From the NCBI GenBank assembly GCA_964247055.1, contig OZ176057.1, forward strand, positions 5,828,001 through 5,892,000: a stretch of 64,000 nt of DNA, in the 5' to 3' direction. Shown here piece after piece: positions 22,868-36,754 of this stretch. Each line of letters opens with the position of its first letter. The first letter of the stretch is position 1. The position numbers and the translations under genes were made by a program. A model generated the notes under the pieces. It was not told the origin of the DNA. It ran no database searches and saw only the letters and a list, made by a program, of their open reading frames with translations. The DNA is from Paragordius varius. Taxonomy: Eukaryota; Nematomorpha.

Positions 22868-23746
22868 TTTTTTGCGACTGACGATGGATAGAAAATTTTG
22901 GTTTTAAAATACGTATTTTCACGCCATGGGATTTATTAAGTAGAGGATCGAAATATTCCTTAAAATATGTGACTTGACTTATTTTATTTAAAATATTTTT
23001 GAATGAATTTCTATTTTATTGAATTTATAAACGCGTTTATTAAATTTTTTATATCAGGAGTTAAATAGCTCCGAGGGCCGAATTCTTGACTAAAAAAATT
23101 TGATTTGATTCCGTAAAAATATATGGAATTTTATAAATATTTTTAGGTTTTAAACATAAAACTTTGTAAAAGATCTCAAAGTACCATTTATACAAATAAT
23201 ATGTGTTTGATCATTGCCAAAATCTTTAAAAAATATTAATTTAATTTACTTATTTAGATTTAGTAAATGGCATTTTATATAATTAAAATTTTTGTATTTA
23301 GCATATTTTTAAGCTTCTCGCTAGTTGGAATATATCTGAGGGCTGCAGATCAGATATCCCTGTTTTAAAAATATTTTACATGTAGTTTTACATGCATTTA
23401 TAATATGAAATATTTCCTACATTTTTTCCAAAATTTACATAAATCCCCCAAAAAAATATAAAATAAACTCTTTGAATACTATTATATTTTAGCCATTTTT
23501 ATATGTAAGGACATCGTCCCAATTCTTCCGAAAATAATTTATCAAAATAATTTAAAATCCATTTATTATTCATAAAAAATACGTTTTTTTTTCAAATCCA
23601 ATTGGAATGAATTAGTTCCGAAAATGAGGGGGAATTAAATTTTACGACGAGATATGGTAAAACTGGGTTTTTACCTTATATGTCAACGGTTAACATGTTC
23701 GGGCCAAGTACTAACGAATATTATCACACACATTGTCTATTATTTA
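22868..23746. other. Intergenic, no gene seen
   Basis: AT-rich, with scattered less biased patches (CTCCGAGGGCCGAATTC at about 23061, GAGGGCTGCAGATCAGATATC at about 23338). No open frame, splice pair or RNA structure is supported. Confidence 0.4.
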
Positions 23747-24035
23747 TACAGTAAAAAGTGAAATTATACGCGGACAAAACGTAGTAAAAATAGAAAAGAC
23801 AACCATATTTTTTTCTAAAAGACAATCATATTTTTCTTGATTTATTTCAATATAAAACTCATTGTTTTAAATGGCAAAGTATATGTGTAAAATAGACATA
23901 TACACTAACACAATCAATTCTATATTTTACAATTTTAACTAAGTAGCTTATATAAGAAACAATAAGGGGTCTTTTTGGAAAAAATAGTTGACTTTATATT
24001 TTTACGTTTTGTCCTTCCATATTTCAATTTTTACT
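23747..24035. mobile_element. M1 MITE
   Basis: M1 with CG inserted in the arm (TATACGCGGACAAAACGTAG). The right outer bases are replaced after TTTTTACT. Confidence 0.75.
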
Positions 24036-24400
24036 TCGGGGCTGGACATTGTGCGAATTCTGGCCCTACAAACAGTGCCCAAAGTGATTGATTATATTTT
24101 AGGCATTTGAAGTTTTTCTTGCTTCTTGCTGGAAACCGATTAGAACTGTGCTGGTAACCAGAATTATCGCATGCCTACACCTGACTGAATAATCAAACGC
24201 CAGAATCCACAGTGTTGAGACCATTTTAAAGCTTAGAAACATATGGAAACACAACGCAATCACACTACCTATTACCGGATGAAAGTACCAACCCCTAATA
24301 TAATTAGAGTTTTGTAGTTGGAAAACTCAAACGCGTTACGTAAGCGTCAACCCCACCCCGATAGGCTAAATTTAGGGGTGGGAAAATAATAATGTAAGGG
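24036..24400. other. GC-richer island, nature unknown
   Basis: Clearly less AT-rich than everything around it, with unique sequence such as CAACCCCACCCCGATAGGC and GTGCTGGTAACCAGAATT. The longest frame is about 42 codons on minus (24234 down to about 24107, MVSTLWILAFDYSV...). I recognise no protein, tRNA or snRNA. It could be a retroelement fragment or a non-coding RNA. Confidence 0.35.
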
Positions 24401-25161
24401 ATTTTATGCATAGAAATGTTTTATAGGTTAGATTGGATATTTAATATTCACATGTTTTTCACTTGCTGTTTTTTGCCTGTCACGTGGCGTACAATACGAT
24501 GATTTCGCAATGTCTTGTTATATTTTATGTAATGTTAAAATAAATTTACTTTGATTCGTAACTTATAATTAACTTAGCTTGTCATATTTAAAGTAACTAG
24601 CGATCATATTTATAAATTAATTAGTTTTTTACCATTTGTAAAATTTGGGGGTAGAGAGTTCTACAAGCTAATTAAATTTTTTATTGCTGTTTTGTGGTTA
24701 TCGATATGAAAAAAAATTAATCTACTATTTTTTAATTGTAATTATCAAATTGTCCCACTATTTTAATAGTTCTTTAAAAATTTATTGATAGAAAAATATT
24801 AAACATTTATTTAATATTCGTTAAAATTTATTAATGCGGGAATGGTACATAATATATATATATATATATAATAAATGCGTATAAAATGGTTTTTTACGAC
24901 AGTTTAATTGAGCAAAAAAATAGTATTTATTAAAAATAATGTGAGGTAAAATTATTTGCTTATCAACTCTCTCTGTTGTAGGATTTATTTTTTCTTTCCA
25001 AGACCTAAATCAAAATCAATAGTTTAGAAAATTAAAATCGTATAATTTTCAAACACTGTCAAGAAAATTAGGAGGTATATTAGAATATTCTGTTTTATCG
25101 ATCTTTTTCGAATCAAAAATCTAACAAGTCACATTCGTGCAATATATGGGCGGCACAAAAA
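24401..25161. other. AT-rich intergenic DNA
   Basis: No gene seen; includes an AT tract at about 24852-24871. Confidence 0.45.
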
Positions 25162-25475
25162 TATACTATTTATAGTTCAAATTCACCCTTAAACATTTCA
25201 AATTCACCCTTTTAAAATTCACCTTAAACAATTCAAATTCACCTTAAAATAAATTATGTGATTTCGGGCAGCTAATATAACTCATTATTAATATGATATA
25301 TGTTTATATATTTTATTATTTTTTCAGTATTATTTTAATTTTAAACAAAATTTTTATTTTTGAAAAATATATATAGGTAATTTTCAATCTTAATTAACAT
25401 ATATTTGAGGGTGAATTTGAATTGTTTAAGGATGAATTTGAATTGTTCAAGGGTGAAATTGAATTGTAAATGGTA
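25162..25475. mobile_element. M2 MITE
   Basis: TA-TACTATTTATAGTTCAAATTC at left, ATGGTA-AA at right; three iterons each side. Confidence 0.75.
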
Positions 25476-25633
25476 AATATGTTCGGCTTTAACAAATATT
25501 TTCATTAGATTTTAAACATAAGATCATAAAAATTACTATTCATAATTCATTTTTTTCTAGTGTTCATTGCCAAAATTCCGAACAATATATTCAGGAAATT
25601 TGTTTAAGATAATCAATTTTACTTAAATTTCTT

Positions 25634-25635
<2 letters not shown>

Positions 25636-25666
<31 letters not shown>
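25636..25666. repeat. (AT)n microsatellite
   Basis: Pure AT tract followed by a T run. Confidence 0.85.
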
Positions 25667-25673
<7 letters not shown>

Positions 25674-25807
25674 TCTGGTGTTTTCCTTAGGATTTATTTA
25701 AAAAAGTTATTACTACTTTTTTGTTATTATTATATATGAGTATACTCTTAAATACGAAACTAAAAAACAAATTTTTTTTTTCAAAAAAGATAACCATTCC
25801 TTATATT

Positions 25808-26077
25808 TTCCTCAGTAAATATTGAAATTATACGCGGACAAAACGATGTAAAATATAAAGACAAATATTTTTTCTAAAAGACACAACCAACCATACTTTT
25901 TGAGTTTTAATTTTTAATGTAAATTGATATTACACAAGCAATTTATGTATTTCATCATTTTAAAATGTAATAGGATAGATTAAGGTTTAAAAAAGTATAA
26001 TGGTTATCTTTGAAATAAAAATATTTGTCTTTATATTTTTACAACGTTTTTTCCGTATAATAGCAATTTTTACTGTA
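25808..26077. mobile_element. M1 MITE
   Basis: Left end CAGTAAATATTGAAATTATA, right end AATTTTTACTG-TA. Confidence 0.8.
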
Positions 26078-26286
26078 AATCTTATTTTTATAAAAACCTT
26101 TTGTTTTGGGAAACAAAATAATGAATAGAGATAAGAATATAAACACTGCAACATATGTTACATAAATTAAAAGGTTTCACATAGCATATGGTAATGTTCA
26201 AAAAAATATTTAAATAATTTTTGCATTTTATTTATCTAATTTCAATGTTTATTGTAATTTTTAATTTTTACCAAAAAAATATGATT

Positions 26287-26554
26287 TACAGTAAAAATTT
26301 TAAATTTTACGGACCAAACGTAAAAATATGAAAACTATATTTTATTAAAAGGCAACCATACTTTTTACACCTTATTTTTTCTCTAAACTATTTAATTACT
26401 ATACCTAAAATATGAAATTGATTGTGCAAATAATTTTTATTTCATTATTGTTTCAATATTAAATAATGAGTAATTCCAAGGTTTAAAAAGTATGGTTGTC
26501 TTTAACCAATATTATATTTTTTACGTTTTCTCCGTATAATTTTAATTTTACAGT
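26287..26554. mobile_element. M1 MITE
   Basis: Left end intact; right end decayed to ATTTTACAGTCA. Confidence 0.75.
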
Positions 26555-26612
26555 CATGTATCCTTTATTTTATAAAAAAAATTTTTTTTTTCATTATATG
26601 GGTGAGTATAAA

Positions 26613-26949
26613 TATACCATTTCAATTCTATTTCATCCTTAAACAACTCAAATTCACCCTTAAACAATTTATATTCATCCTCAAAAAATTCAAATTCACC
26701 CTCAAATAAAATATATGTTTTTTAAAACTAAAAATTACCTATATATTATATATTTTTAAAAAATAAAAATTTTGTTTTAAATTAAAATAATACTGAAAAA
26801 TTAAATAACTATACCATAAACATTTATTTCATATTAATAATGAGTTAGATTAGTTCAAAAAGACATAATTTATTTTTAGGGTGAATTTTTGAATTGTTCG
26901 AGGGTTAATTTGAATTGTTCATGAGTGAATTTGAACTGTAAATGGTATA
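26613..26949. mobile_element. M2 MITE
   Basis: Left arm with four iterons, right arm with three; CTGTAAATGGTA-TA terminus intact. Confidence 0.8.
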
Positions 26950-27063
26950 TTTGGTAAAGAATGAAAAAAACAAGAGTTCTATGGTAATTCTTATATTTTT
27001 TTGATGAATGTGATAGATATCGTTAATACCATAGAGCTCTTGTTTTTTCCATTCTTTACCAAA
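26950..27063. mobile_element. M6 perfect hairpin MITE, 114 bp
   Basis: Starts TTTGGTAAAGAATG and ends with its complement CATTCTTTACCAAA. The arms continue inward for about 35 bp (AAAAAACAAGAG, CTATGGTA) with two or three mismatches. It directly follows the M2 at 26949. Only copy in this window. Confidence 0.7.
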
Positions 27064-27170
27064 TATTTATATACCCACCCCATTTAACGAAACACAAAAT
27101 AAATTTTTGATAAAATTAAGGATACATGAATGTACTCTAAGTAAACTATATAACAGCGGATAAATTTTCA

Positions 27171-30100
27171 TTAATATTTTTGGAGTTTTCCCAAAAATAA
27201 ACGTAAAAATGCTGAGATGATATGATTCGAGGTTTTGATATTACAGTAAAAATTGAAATTATACGGATAAATGGTAAAAATATAAAGACAAATATTTTTA
27301 TGTAAAAGACAAATCCATACTTTTTTAATCTTGATTTTTTCATAAATACTTTTTAGCTACAATTACAAAATATAGATTTGATTGGGTTAGTAATATCTCT
27401 ATTTAATATTTTACAGTTTAAAACAATGAGTTATATTGAAATAAAGCAAGATTTAAAATGTATGGTTGGTTGTGTTAAATAAAAAAATATTTGTTTTTTA
27501 AATTTTTTTCATTTTGTCCGTATAAATTTAATTTTTACTGTAATATTAAATAGTTTACGGATATTTTGTTAAAAATAAAATTTTGTAAATAATTTAAAAT
27601 ATCCACATAAAACTTTCTATATAATTCGTTGATGCAATATCTATTAATTCAAATGTGTTGTTTGACTTTAAATTTTAGCAAATTTTTTCGTAAAAAACTT
27701 AAATTATATTTACTGAAGGTGAATAAATCATTTAGTTTAGTAAAATCTGAAGTTTTAAAAATGTATTAGATTACCCAAAGATTTGTAATATAAAGCGTTT
27801 TTATATTGTTTCCAACTTGTCTAAAAACTACTATAATATACGCTTTAACACAATTTCCTACAAAAATTTCCTGTATAATAGCAAGATATGCATTTTTCTA
27901 GCATATATATCTTTTATTTTCACATGTTGGCATTGTTTTTTAAAAAAATTCTTATTTACTGAGATAAATAATTATTTGGAACTTTCAGAGCTTACTGATT
28001 CAATTTTAAATTTAATAAAAATATAATGTTGCAACTTTGAACTGGAAAATATAATTTACAGGTTAATTAAAATGTTTATGAAGATTCTATACAATTATAA
28101 TAAAGGATATAAAGAACCATTTAAAAAACATGCAATGATTTAAATATTTTTGAATAGATTAAAGTTTGTGAACATTTAAAGCAAAGCATTTTGCAAAAAA
28201 ATAGGGTATATATTTAAGAAAATTTAGTTTTATAAAATATTTTAGCCCATATATACTTCATATATCCAGTAAAAATTAAAATTATACGGACAAAATGTAA
28301 AAATATAAAGACAAATTTTTTTAAAAAGGCAACCATACTTTTTAAAACCTTAATATATTCAATAAAAAACATTCAATAACAATCTTAAAATATATAATTG
28401 ATTGTGTTACCAATTTGAATTTCTATGTTGTACTTTGTAGTTTAAAACATTATAAATTAATCATATGGTTGTTTTTTTGAAAAAAAATATTTGTCCTTAT
28501 ATTTTCATGGTGTGTCCTTGCGTACAATTTCATTTTTTCCAGTATTTAATTTAAGGTTTTCCATGTGTTTTAAAAATTTATATATATATATATATATATA
28601 TAAATATTGACATCGATTATTTTAACATGCGATAAATATTTCAAAAAGTACTTAAAACTTTTTATTTTTTTAGGAATTAATTTTTATCTAAAAATATATA
28701 CCACCAAGTATGCTTTGTAAACTTTGGGCAAGCTGGGGATCTATATTAAAAAAATATTTTATATAAAATGCTTAAATAATCAAAATAAGTTTTGTTAAAA
28801 ATATATTTATGATGGATATGAAACTAACTTTGCAACAGAGGAGAAAGTGCTGGTAGCTTAGGTCCTAAATCTAAATATAAAATTTAAATTTTAAAGATGT
28901 AAAACGAAAAAAAAAGGCAACTCTTTTTTTCAAACGACAGCCAACCATATTATACATATATATATATATATATATACCTTATATTTTGTACAGTAAAATC
29001 TGAAAATATACGGACAAAACGTCAACATATAAAGACAAATATTTTTCGAAACCTTAATAATTAATTAATTTTAATCGTAAACTATTAATTTATTGTGCTA
29101 TCATTTCTATTTTATATTTTGCAGTTTAGAGTTATATTCATAAAAATAAGATTCAAAAAATGTGGTTGTTTTTTAGAAAAATGTATATGTCTTTATATTT
29201 TTATGTTTTCCCAATTGTCTATATAATTCAATTTTAACTCTAAAATATTTTAAAGAATTTCAATAAATTTTATAAAATGTCTATGTATTGATATGTCAAC
29301 GCATCTTTTAAAATAACACCCTGTGCCTGTAAAATGCATTTTTGCAAAAAATAGGTCACTAAATATTTTTTTCAACTTTATTGCCTTTGTGATAAGTGTT
29401 TTATATACAGAAGTGATTTTAAATTCCATCTAAAAAAAGTATTTAAAGAATTTAACAAAAATACCATTTACAATGCAAATTCACCCTAAAAATAAATTAT
29501 GTGTTTTCGGGCTGCTAATATAACTCATCATTAATATGAAATATGCCTTGATGGGATAGTCAATTATTTTTTCAGTATTATTTTGATTTAAACAAAATTT
29601 TATCTTTAAAAACTATATGAAAAAAAATAAGTATTTTTAAATCTTGAAAAACACTGGATTTATTTTAGAGTGAATTTGAATTGTTCATGGGGTGAATTTG
29701 AATGGTAAATGGTATAAATGGTAGCGTTACGAAGCCTAAATACAGTAAAAATGGAAATCATACAAACGAACCGTAAAAATATAAAGACAAATATTTTTTT
29801 CTAAAGAAAACCCTCAACTTTTTTAAACCTTAATTTTTCTTTTATAAGCTATTTAGTTACAATTGAAATATATAATTGATTGTGTTTTCAATTTATATCT
29901 CTATTTCATATTAAAAATCAAGATTTAAAAATATGAGCAGTTGTCTTTTAGAAAAAAATATTTGTCTTTACATTTTTACACATTGTCCGTATAATTTCAA
30001 TTTTTCCTTCCTCTATGTCGTCTATGCCATTAAAATTATTATAAATTGGATTGGGTAGGGTTATAAAAATATAAATTATAAATTTATAGATGTAAAAATT

Positions 30101-33100
30101 TAAAAATATTTTGAAAAAAACTTTAAAAATTATTTTTATTTTTACAAAACAATTTTATAAATACCTTGCGGTTGATTGACCACTTGTTTTTGTTGCAAAA
30201 TGTGTTGCAAATATTGAGAAACTATAACATTAAATTATAAAATGTTTTATTTATTAACCAATATTTCTATTTAAAAAAATGTTTTATTAACCAATATATC
30301 TAATTTTTTTGAATAAAAAAAAATGTTAAATAAATTCTGCATATATTCATGACCATGAGATTGATTCAAAAATAGCCAATTTTTTGTTAATTCCAAAGAT
30401 GATCTCAAAATAAAATATACTTTTTAGCTATAATTTAGCCCTTGGAAATATATTTAACACTTCGATTCAAATTGGGGTATCTAAATACCCAGACTAAATT
30501 TAAATTATTATTTTTAAAAAACTACTGAAGGAAACGGTCCCAATTAAAATTTATGCTTCTATCCTGATAAAAATTATATAAATATGCCAAAAAATCTTGA
30601 TAAAATTTTGGTTTAAAAAAAAGTCCATCTCAAACTCCTTCGACGCCATTTTTATTTTACAAAATTTTTGTTAAATATCGTCTTTATTTAATTTTAAGGG
30701 TAAAACTTAAGCTAATTTTTTATATAAATTACCTCTAACATTCATAGAAATAGGAAAAGCGGTTTAGTTTGTATAATTTTTCAATTTTACAATTTGATAC
30801 ATGTCACGTTGACGAAATTTTACCTTTCGGTTTTAGCTTAAAATAAGTATTATCAAGTATTTTTGAATAAAATTTTTTATATATTTCGGTTTATTAATGT
30901 TAGATAAGTGCAAAATTTTGCCATGGTTTCGATTCCTTCTATATTTTTTAAAAAATTTAATTTTTAACAGGCCTGGGGTATCCAACTACCCCAATTTGAA
31001 TCGAAGGACTAAAATGAGTGTGTTGTATCCAAGTGTTAAACAAAAAAATAGTTAATATTTAAAGAATTTTAATATTTAAAAATAATTTAGTTTAGTAATT
31101 ATTATCAAAAATTTATATATTATTTTTTAAAAAAACAATATCTAATTACAACCATAAAATATAATAGCTCTATTAATTCTTAAATTTATTTTTATATTTA
31201 GAAAATAATATGGGTGACTTTCTTGTAAAAAAAAGTTCTGTCTTTTTCTATTTAAATTTTTGTCCGTATAAATGCAGTAAAAATTGAAATTATACAGCTG
31301 ACAAAAGGTAAAAACATAAAGACAAATATTTTTTTGTAAAAGACAACCCCATACTTTTTAATACCTTAATGTTTTCCATATAAGCTACTTAGTTACAATC
31401 GGAAAATATATAAACTATATTTCTATTCTATACTTTGGACTTTAAAACAATTTGTTATGTAATTAAAATAAAAACGATTCAAAAAGTATGGTTGGTTGTG
31501 TTTTTTAGAAAAAAGAATTTGTCTTTATTTTTTTACGTTTTGTCGGTATAATTTTAATTTTTACTGCATATATTAATTTATAAGAATTTACTAGTTTGTC
31601 CAGGGATTGGCTTGGAATCCAATGATGCTAAATTTATACATTTTTATATTATTTAGCAATTTTTCAAAAAAAAATTAAATATGGGCATAGATGAAATCTA
31701 AAGTTTTAATGTTGATAATATTTGATTCGGAAGCGTATAGTAAGATTGTTAATTATAAAAGTTATTAAATAAAAATAGTACTAAAGTTTTTATTATCCTA
31801 CATTTTATAGCACAAAAACATATTTTTATAATATCCGATAAAAATTTTTATCAGGTAACAAGGGTAATTTAAAAGTCATTCTAAAAAAAATTACATTAAT
31901 AAACCATTTACAGATCAAATTCCCCCTTGAAAATTCAAATTCCCCCTTGAACAATTCAAATTAACCCTTGGGCAATTGAAACACCCTAAAATAAATTATA
32001 CGTTTTTTAAAATTAAAAATTACTTATATATATATTTTGATATTTTTAAAAAAGGAAATTTTGTCTAAAATAATTACAATACACTGAAAAAATAAACTAT
32101 GCCATAAGAATATATTTTATATTAATGATGAGTAGTTATATTAGCTGCCCGAAAACACTTAATTTATTTTTAGGCTGAATTTAAATTGTTCAAGGGTCAA
32201 ATTTGAATTATTCAAGGGTAAATTTAAATTGTTCAAGGGTGAAATTTAAATTGTAAATGGTATATATATATATATATATATTTATATATAGATGTATTTT
32301 ACCTTGAGAATTCTGGATTTTCATCAACAATTGTTGAAGTTGATTTACTAAAAGTTTCCACAAAAAATAATTACAGGAAAAATTACTATATAACTAAACA
32401 AAGAAAAAAAACTAAAATTATTTATTTTAACTCAATGACACGATTAGATTGGAAAAAATTAAGATTTAATAATGTCGTTTTTATAAAATTGTCTTTCTTT
32501 GAGTTTCTGAATACCAGTATGAGTAAGTATATATTGCTAGAAAGTTATTAATTATTGCTAAATAACATATGCAGCAAAGAATTGTTATTGGCGAATAAAA
32601 TAGTAAAAAGTGAAAAAATAATTGTACACCCTTGAACAATTCAGATTCACCCTAAAAATAGATTGTGTGTTTTCGATATAACTCATAATTAATATATAAA
32701 TAGATCTTTTTGGCATAGTTAATTATTTTTTACATAAATTATTTTAGAATAAATTTGAGTTGTTCAGGGGTGAATTTGAATTATTCGAGGGTTAATTTGA
32801 ATTGTTTAAGGGTGAATTTGAACTATCAATGGTATGTATATAATGCTAGAAAGTTATTAATAATTGCTAAATAACATATATATATATATATATAGCAATG
32901 AGATTTATTATTGGTGCATATAGGAATAGTAAAAAGGGAAAAAAATAACTATATAAGCCAATAAAACTGCCCTTTGTTTTATATGCTCTATTTGGCAATT
33001 GGAATTAAGAATAATTTTCTAGCAATGTTGTATACTTACTCATATACCATTTACAATTCTAATTCACCCTTGAACAATTCAAATTCACCCTTGAACAATT

Positions 33101-33782
33101 CAAATTCACCCTTGAACAATTCAAATTAGCCCTCAAATTAAATATTTGCTTTTTAAGATTAAAAATTACCATAATTTTTATATATTTTTAAAAAGTAAAA
33201 ATTTTGTTTAAATTAAAATAATACTGAAAAATGATAAACTATAACATAAACATATATTTCATATTAATAATGAGTTATATTAGTTTGAAAATACATAAAT
33301 TTTTTTAGGTTGAATTTGAATTATTTGAATTGTTTAAAGGTGAATTTGAATTGTTCAAGGGTGAATTTGAATTGTTCAAGGGTGAATTTGAACGTAAATG
33401 GTATACTATAATTTCAATTTTTACTGTAAATGCATAATAAATTTTAGGAATTACCATTCATCTGTTCTGTCTGCGGTTTGGGTTCCATATCTAAATTTTA
33501 TTGATTATATTTATATTATTTGAACTAATAAAGTTAAATATTAATAAAATTAAATTGGATTTCCAAATCACAATACCTTGGTCCAAGTTTTGTTTAATAA
33601 TATCTAAAAAAATTTACACAGTAATATTTGAAATTATACGGGGACGGACAAAACGTAAAAAAATATATAGACAAATATTTTTATTTAAAAGACTAACAAC
33701 CCCATATACTTTTTAAAATCTTAATTTTTCACATTAATAGTTATTTAATTACCATTGTAAAATATAGGATTGATTGTGTTAG

Positions 33783-33821
<39 letters not shown>

Positions 33822-36713
33822 TTCATAATTTGCCATTTAAAACAATATTGAAATTAAATCTCAAGGTTTAAAAAGTATGGGGTTGTCATTTAGAAAAAAA
33901 TATTTGTCTTTATATTTTTACGTTTTTTGTCCGTATAATTTCAGTTTTTACTGTATATTATAAAATTTATAAATGATATAAACTATTTGATTTACTATAC
34001 CATTCACAATTTAAATTCATCACCTTAAAAGTTAATTATGTGTTTTCGGGCAGCTAATATAACTCACATTATTAATATAAAATATATCTTTAAGGCTTAA
34101 TTTCTTTATTATTTTAATTACAAACAAAATTTTTAGAAATATAAAAAAATTAGTTTATTTTAAGGGTGAATTAGAATTGTTCAAGGGTGTGAATTTAAAG
34201 TGTAAATGGTATATATTATATGAAAAAATTCAAAACTTTTTTTAACAAAATCTTACCCATCAGATAATTTACGAAGGCCTTCTTTTCGTCTTCTAAAACA
34301 CAAATATATGTTTCAATTGCGCAATATAAATAAATTGAATAATTTTTTACGGATAATTAAATTATACTTGTTTTAAATTTCTCCTCTAAAAAGTCATCAA
34401 ACTCTTGAAAATGTTCTAAATCATTATCGGAGATTGATTGTTGAGTTTGCATTGTTTGAGGTTCCATAGAATCCCTAGGAGCAGATGGCGCATTTTCTAT
34501 GGGGGGTGGGGGTCCTAATTTTTATGATCAAATTTTTTTTTATCCAAAATATTAGAAAAAAAAACATTTTAAAAAGCTAATTTTTTATGATCAAATTTGA
34601 CTTTTTTTTCGTTAAAATCAGTCGTAGTACTCTTTAAGGTGTATTGATCAGTATTTCACAGTAAAAATTGAAATTATATACTACGGACAAAACGTAAAAT
34701 ATAAAGACAAAAATTTTTATCTAAATTCTTAGCGATTTACTAAATTATCATTGATTGTGTTACCAATATACGTCTCTATTTTATAATTTACAGTTCAAAA
34801 CAATGAGTTATATTTAAAAATAATTGAGTCTAAAAAGTATGGTTTTAGAAAAAAAATTTGTTCTTAAATTTTTACGTTTTGTCCGTATATTTTAAGTTTT
34901 ACTGCATTATAAAATAATATTTAATTTAATAATAATTTTTTTTTATCCAAAATTAAAAAAAAACACTTTAAAAAGCTAATTTTTTAATTAGAGAGTTTTT
35001 TCGTTAAAATCATATTCTTTAAGGCGTATTTATCAGTATTTCACAGTAGAATTTGAAATTTTATAGGGACAAACAAAACTTAAAAATTTAGGGACACATA
35101 TTTTTTATTTAAAAGAAAAGCATACTTTTTTGAAACTTAAGTTTTCACTTATGAATTATTTAATTAGACGTATAATGGATTGATTCTTTTAAATAAAATA
35201 TTTGCCTTAATATTATTTTTGAGTTTTGTCCGTAAAATTTCGTTTTTTATTTTACTCTCTTGATTAACAAATACTTTTTTATACTAGCCCCTTCTTTTAT
35301 TATCAATTGTAAAAATTGAAATTATATAGTGACAAACAAAACTTAAAAATATAAAGACAAATATTTGTTTTTTTAAAAGACAACAAGCCCATACTTTTTA
35401 TAAACGTTGATTTTTTTAAATTATAACTCATGGTTTTAAACTACAAAGTTGAAATCGATATGTATATCGATAAAACAATCTCAATTATATATACCATTTA
35501 CAGTTCAAATTCACCCTTGAACAATTCAAATTCACCCTCGAACAATTCAAATTCACCCTCGAACAATTCAAATTCACCCTTGAACAATTCAAATCGACCC
35601 TATAAATAAATTATGTATTTTCGAACTAATATAACTCATTATTAATATGAAATATATGTTTATGTTATAGTTTATTATTTTTTCAGTATTATTTTAATTT
35701 AAAACAAAATTTTTATTTTTTAAAAATATAAAAAAATATTGGTAATTTTTAATCTTAAAAAGCATATATTTTATTTGAGGGTGAATTTGAATTATTCAAG
35801 GGTGAATTTGAATTGTTAAAGGGTGAATTTGAATTGTTCAATGGTGAATTTAAAATGTAAATGGTATATTTTAAAATTGTTGTAATTATATAATTTATTC
35901 TAGAAAAATTAAGGTTTATTTAAAAAAGTATGGGGTTGTCTTTTTAGTAAAAAAATATATTTGTCTTTATATTTTAACCTTTTGTCCGTATAATTTCAAT
36001 TTTTACTGTAAGATTAAGTTTAGTTTAACTTTTCTAATATCTTTTTTATTATAAATTAGAATAATTATTCTTATGGGTGAACTAATCGAAATACTTACAA
36101 AGACAAGTTGAAACAATATTTAACAAAAGATATCTGGTTCAAAACTTAAAATTTTAAATATTTTATAAAACGAAATATAAAATAAATATATACGTTCAAA
36201 TAGCTTTTTAACTGCTTCCTCAATGAATCCTGTATAAAATTAATATATAATTATAAATAATTATTTTAAATTATATATTATAATATAAATTATTTTACTA
36301 TTTTCTACAGCATCTGTATTATATAAAAAAATTAAATAATTTATATCTAAATATATACCATTCACAATTCAAATTCACCCTTGAACAATTCAAATTTACC
36401 CTTGTAAAATAAATTATGTGTTTTCGGGCTAATATAACTCATCATTAATAAGTAATTTATTCTTATGGCATAGTTTATTATATATTAATTTTAAACGTAA
36501 TTACCCTTTTGTAAAATATAAAAAAATATAGGTGATTTTCAATCTTAAAAAACAGATAAATTTTAGGATGAATTTGAATTTTTCACAAGGGAAATTTGAA
36601 TCGAGGGTGATTTGAACTGTAAATGGTATATTTGTTAATTAATAAAAAAATTATCAACATACCTTTTAAACTTGTCATCAATTTCGTTATATAGTCAAAC
36701 ACTAAATCAAATA

Positions 36714-36754
<41 letters not shown>

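Noticed and set aside
24107..24234. Minus-strand ATG frame of about 42 codons in the GC-richer island
   Set aside because: No signal peptide boundary, donor or family match; kept only as part of the unexplained island.
27817..28026. Plus-strand 69-codon frame beginning with a TTG
   Set aside because: No ATG, biased AT-rich composition, no splice context; inside an intron of the minus-strand micro-exon gene.
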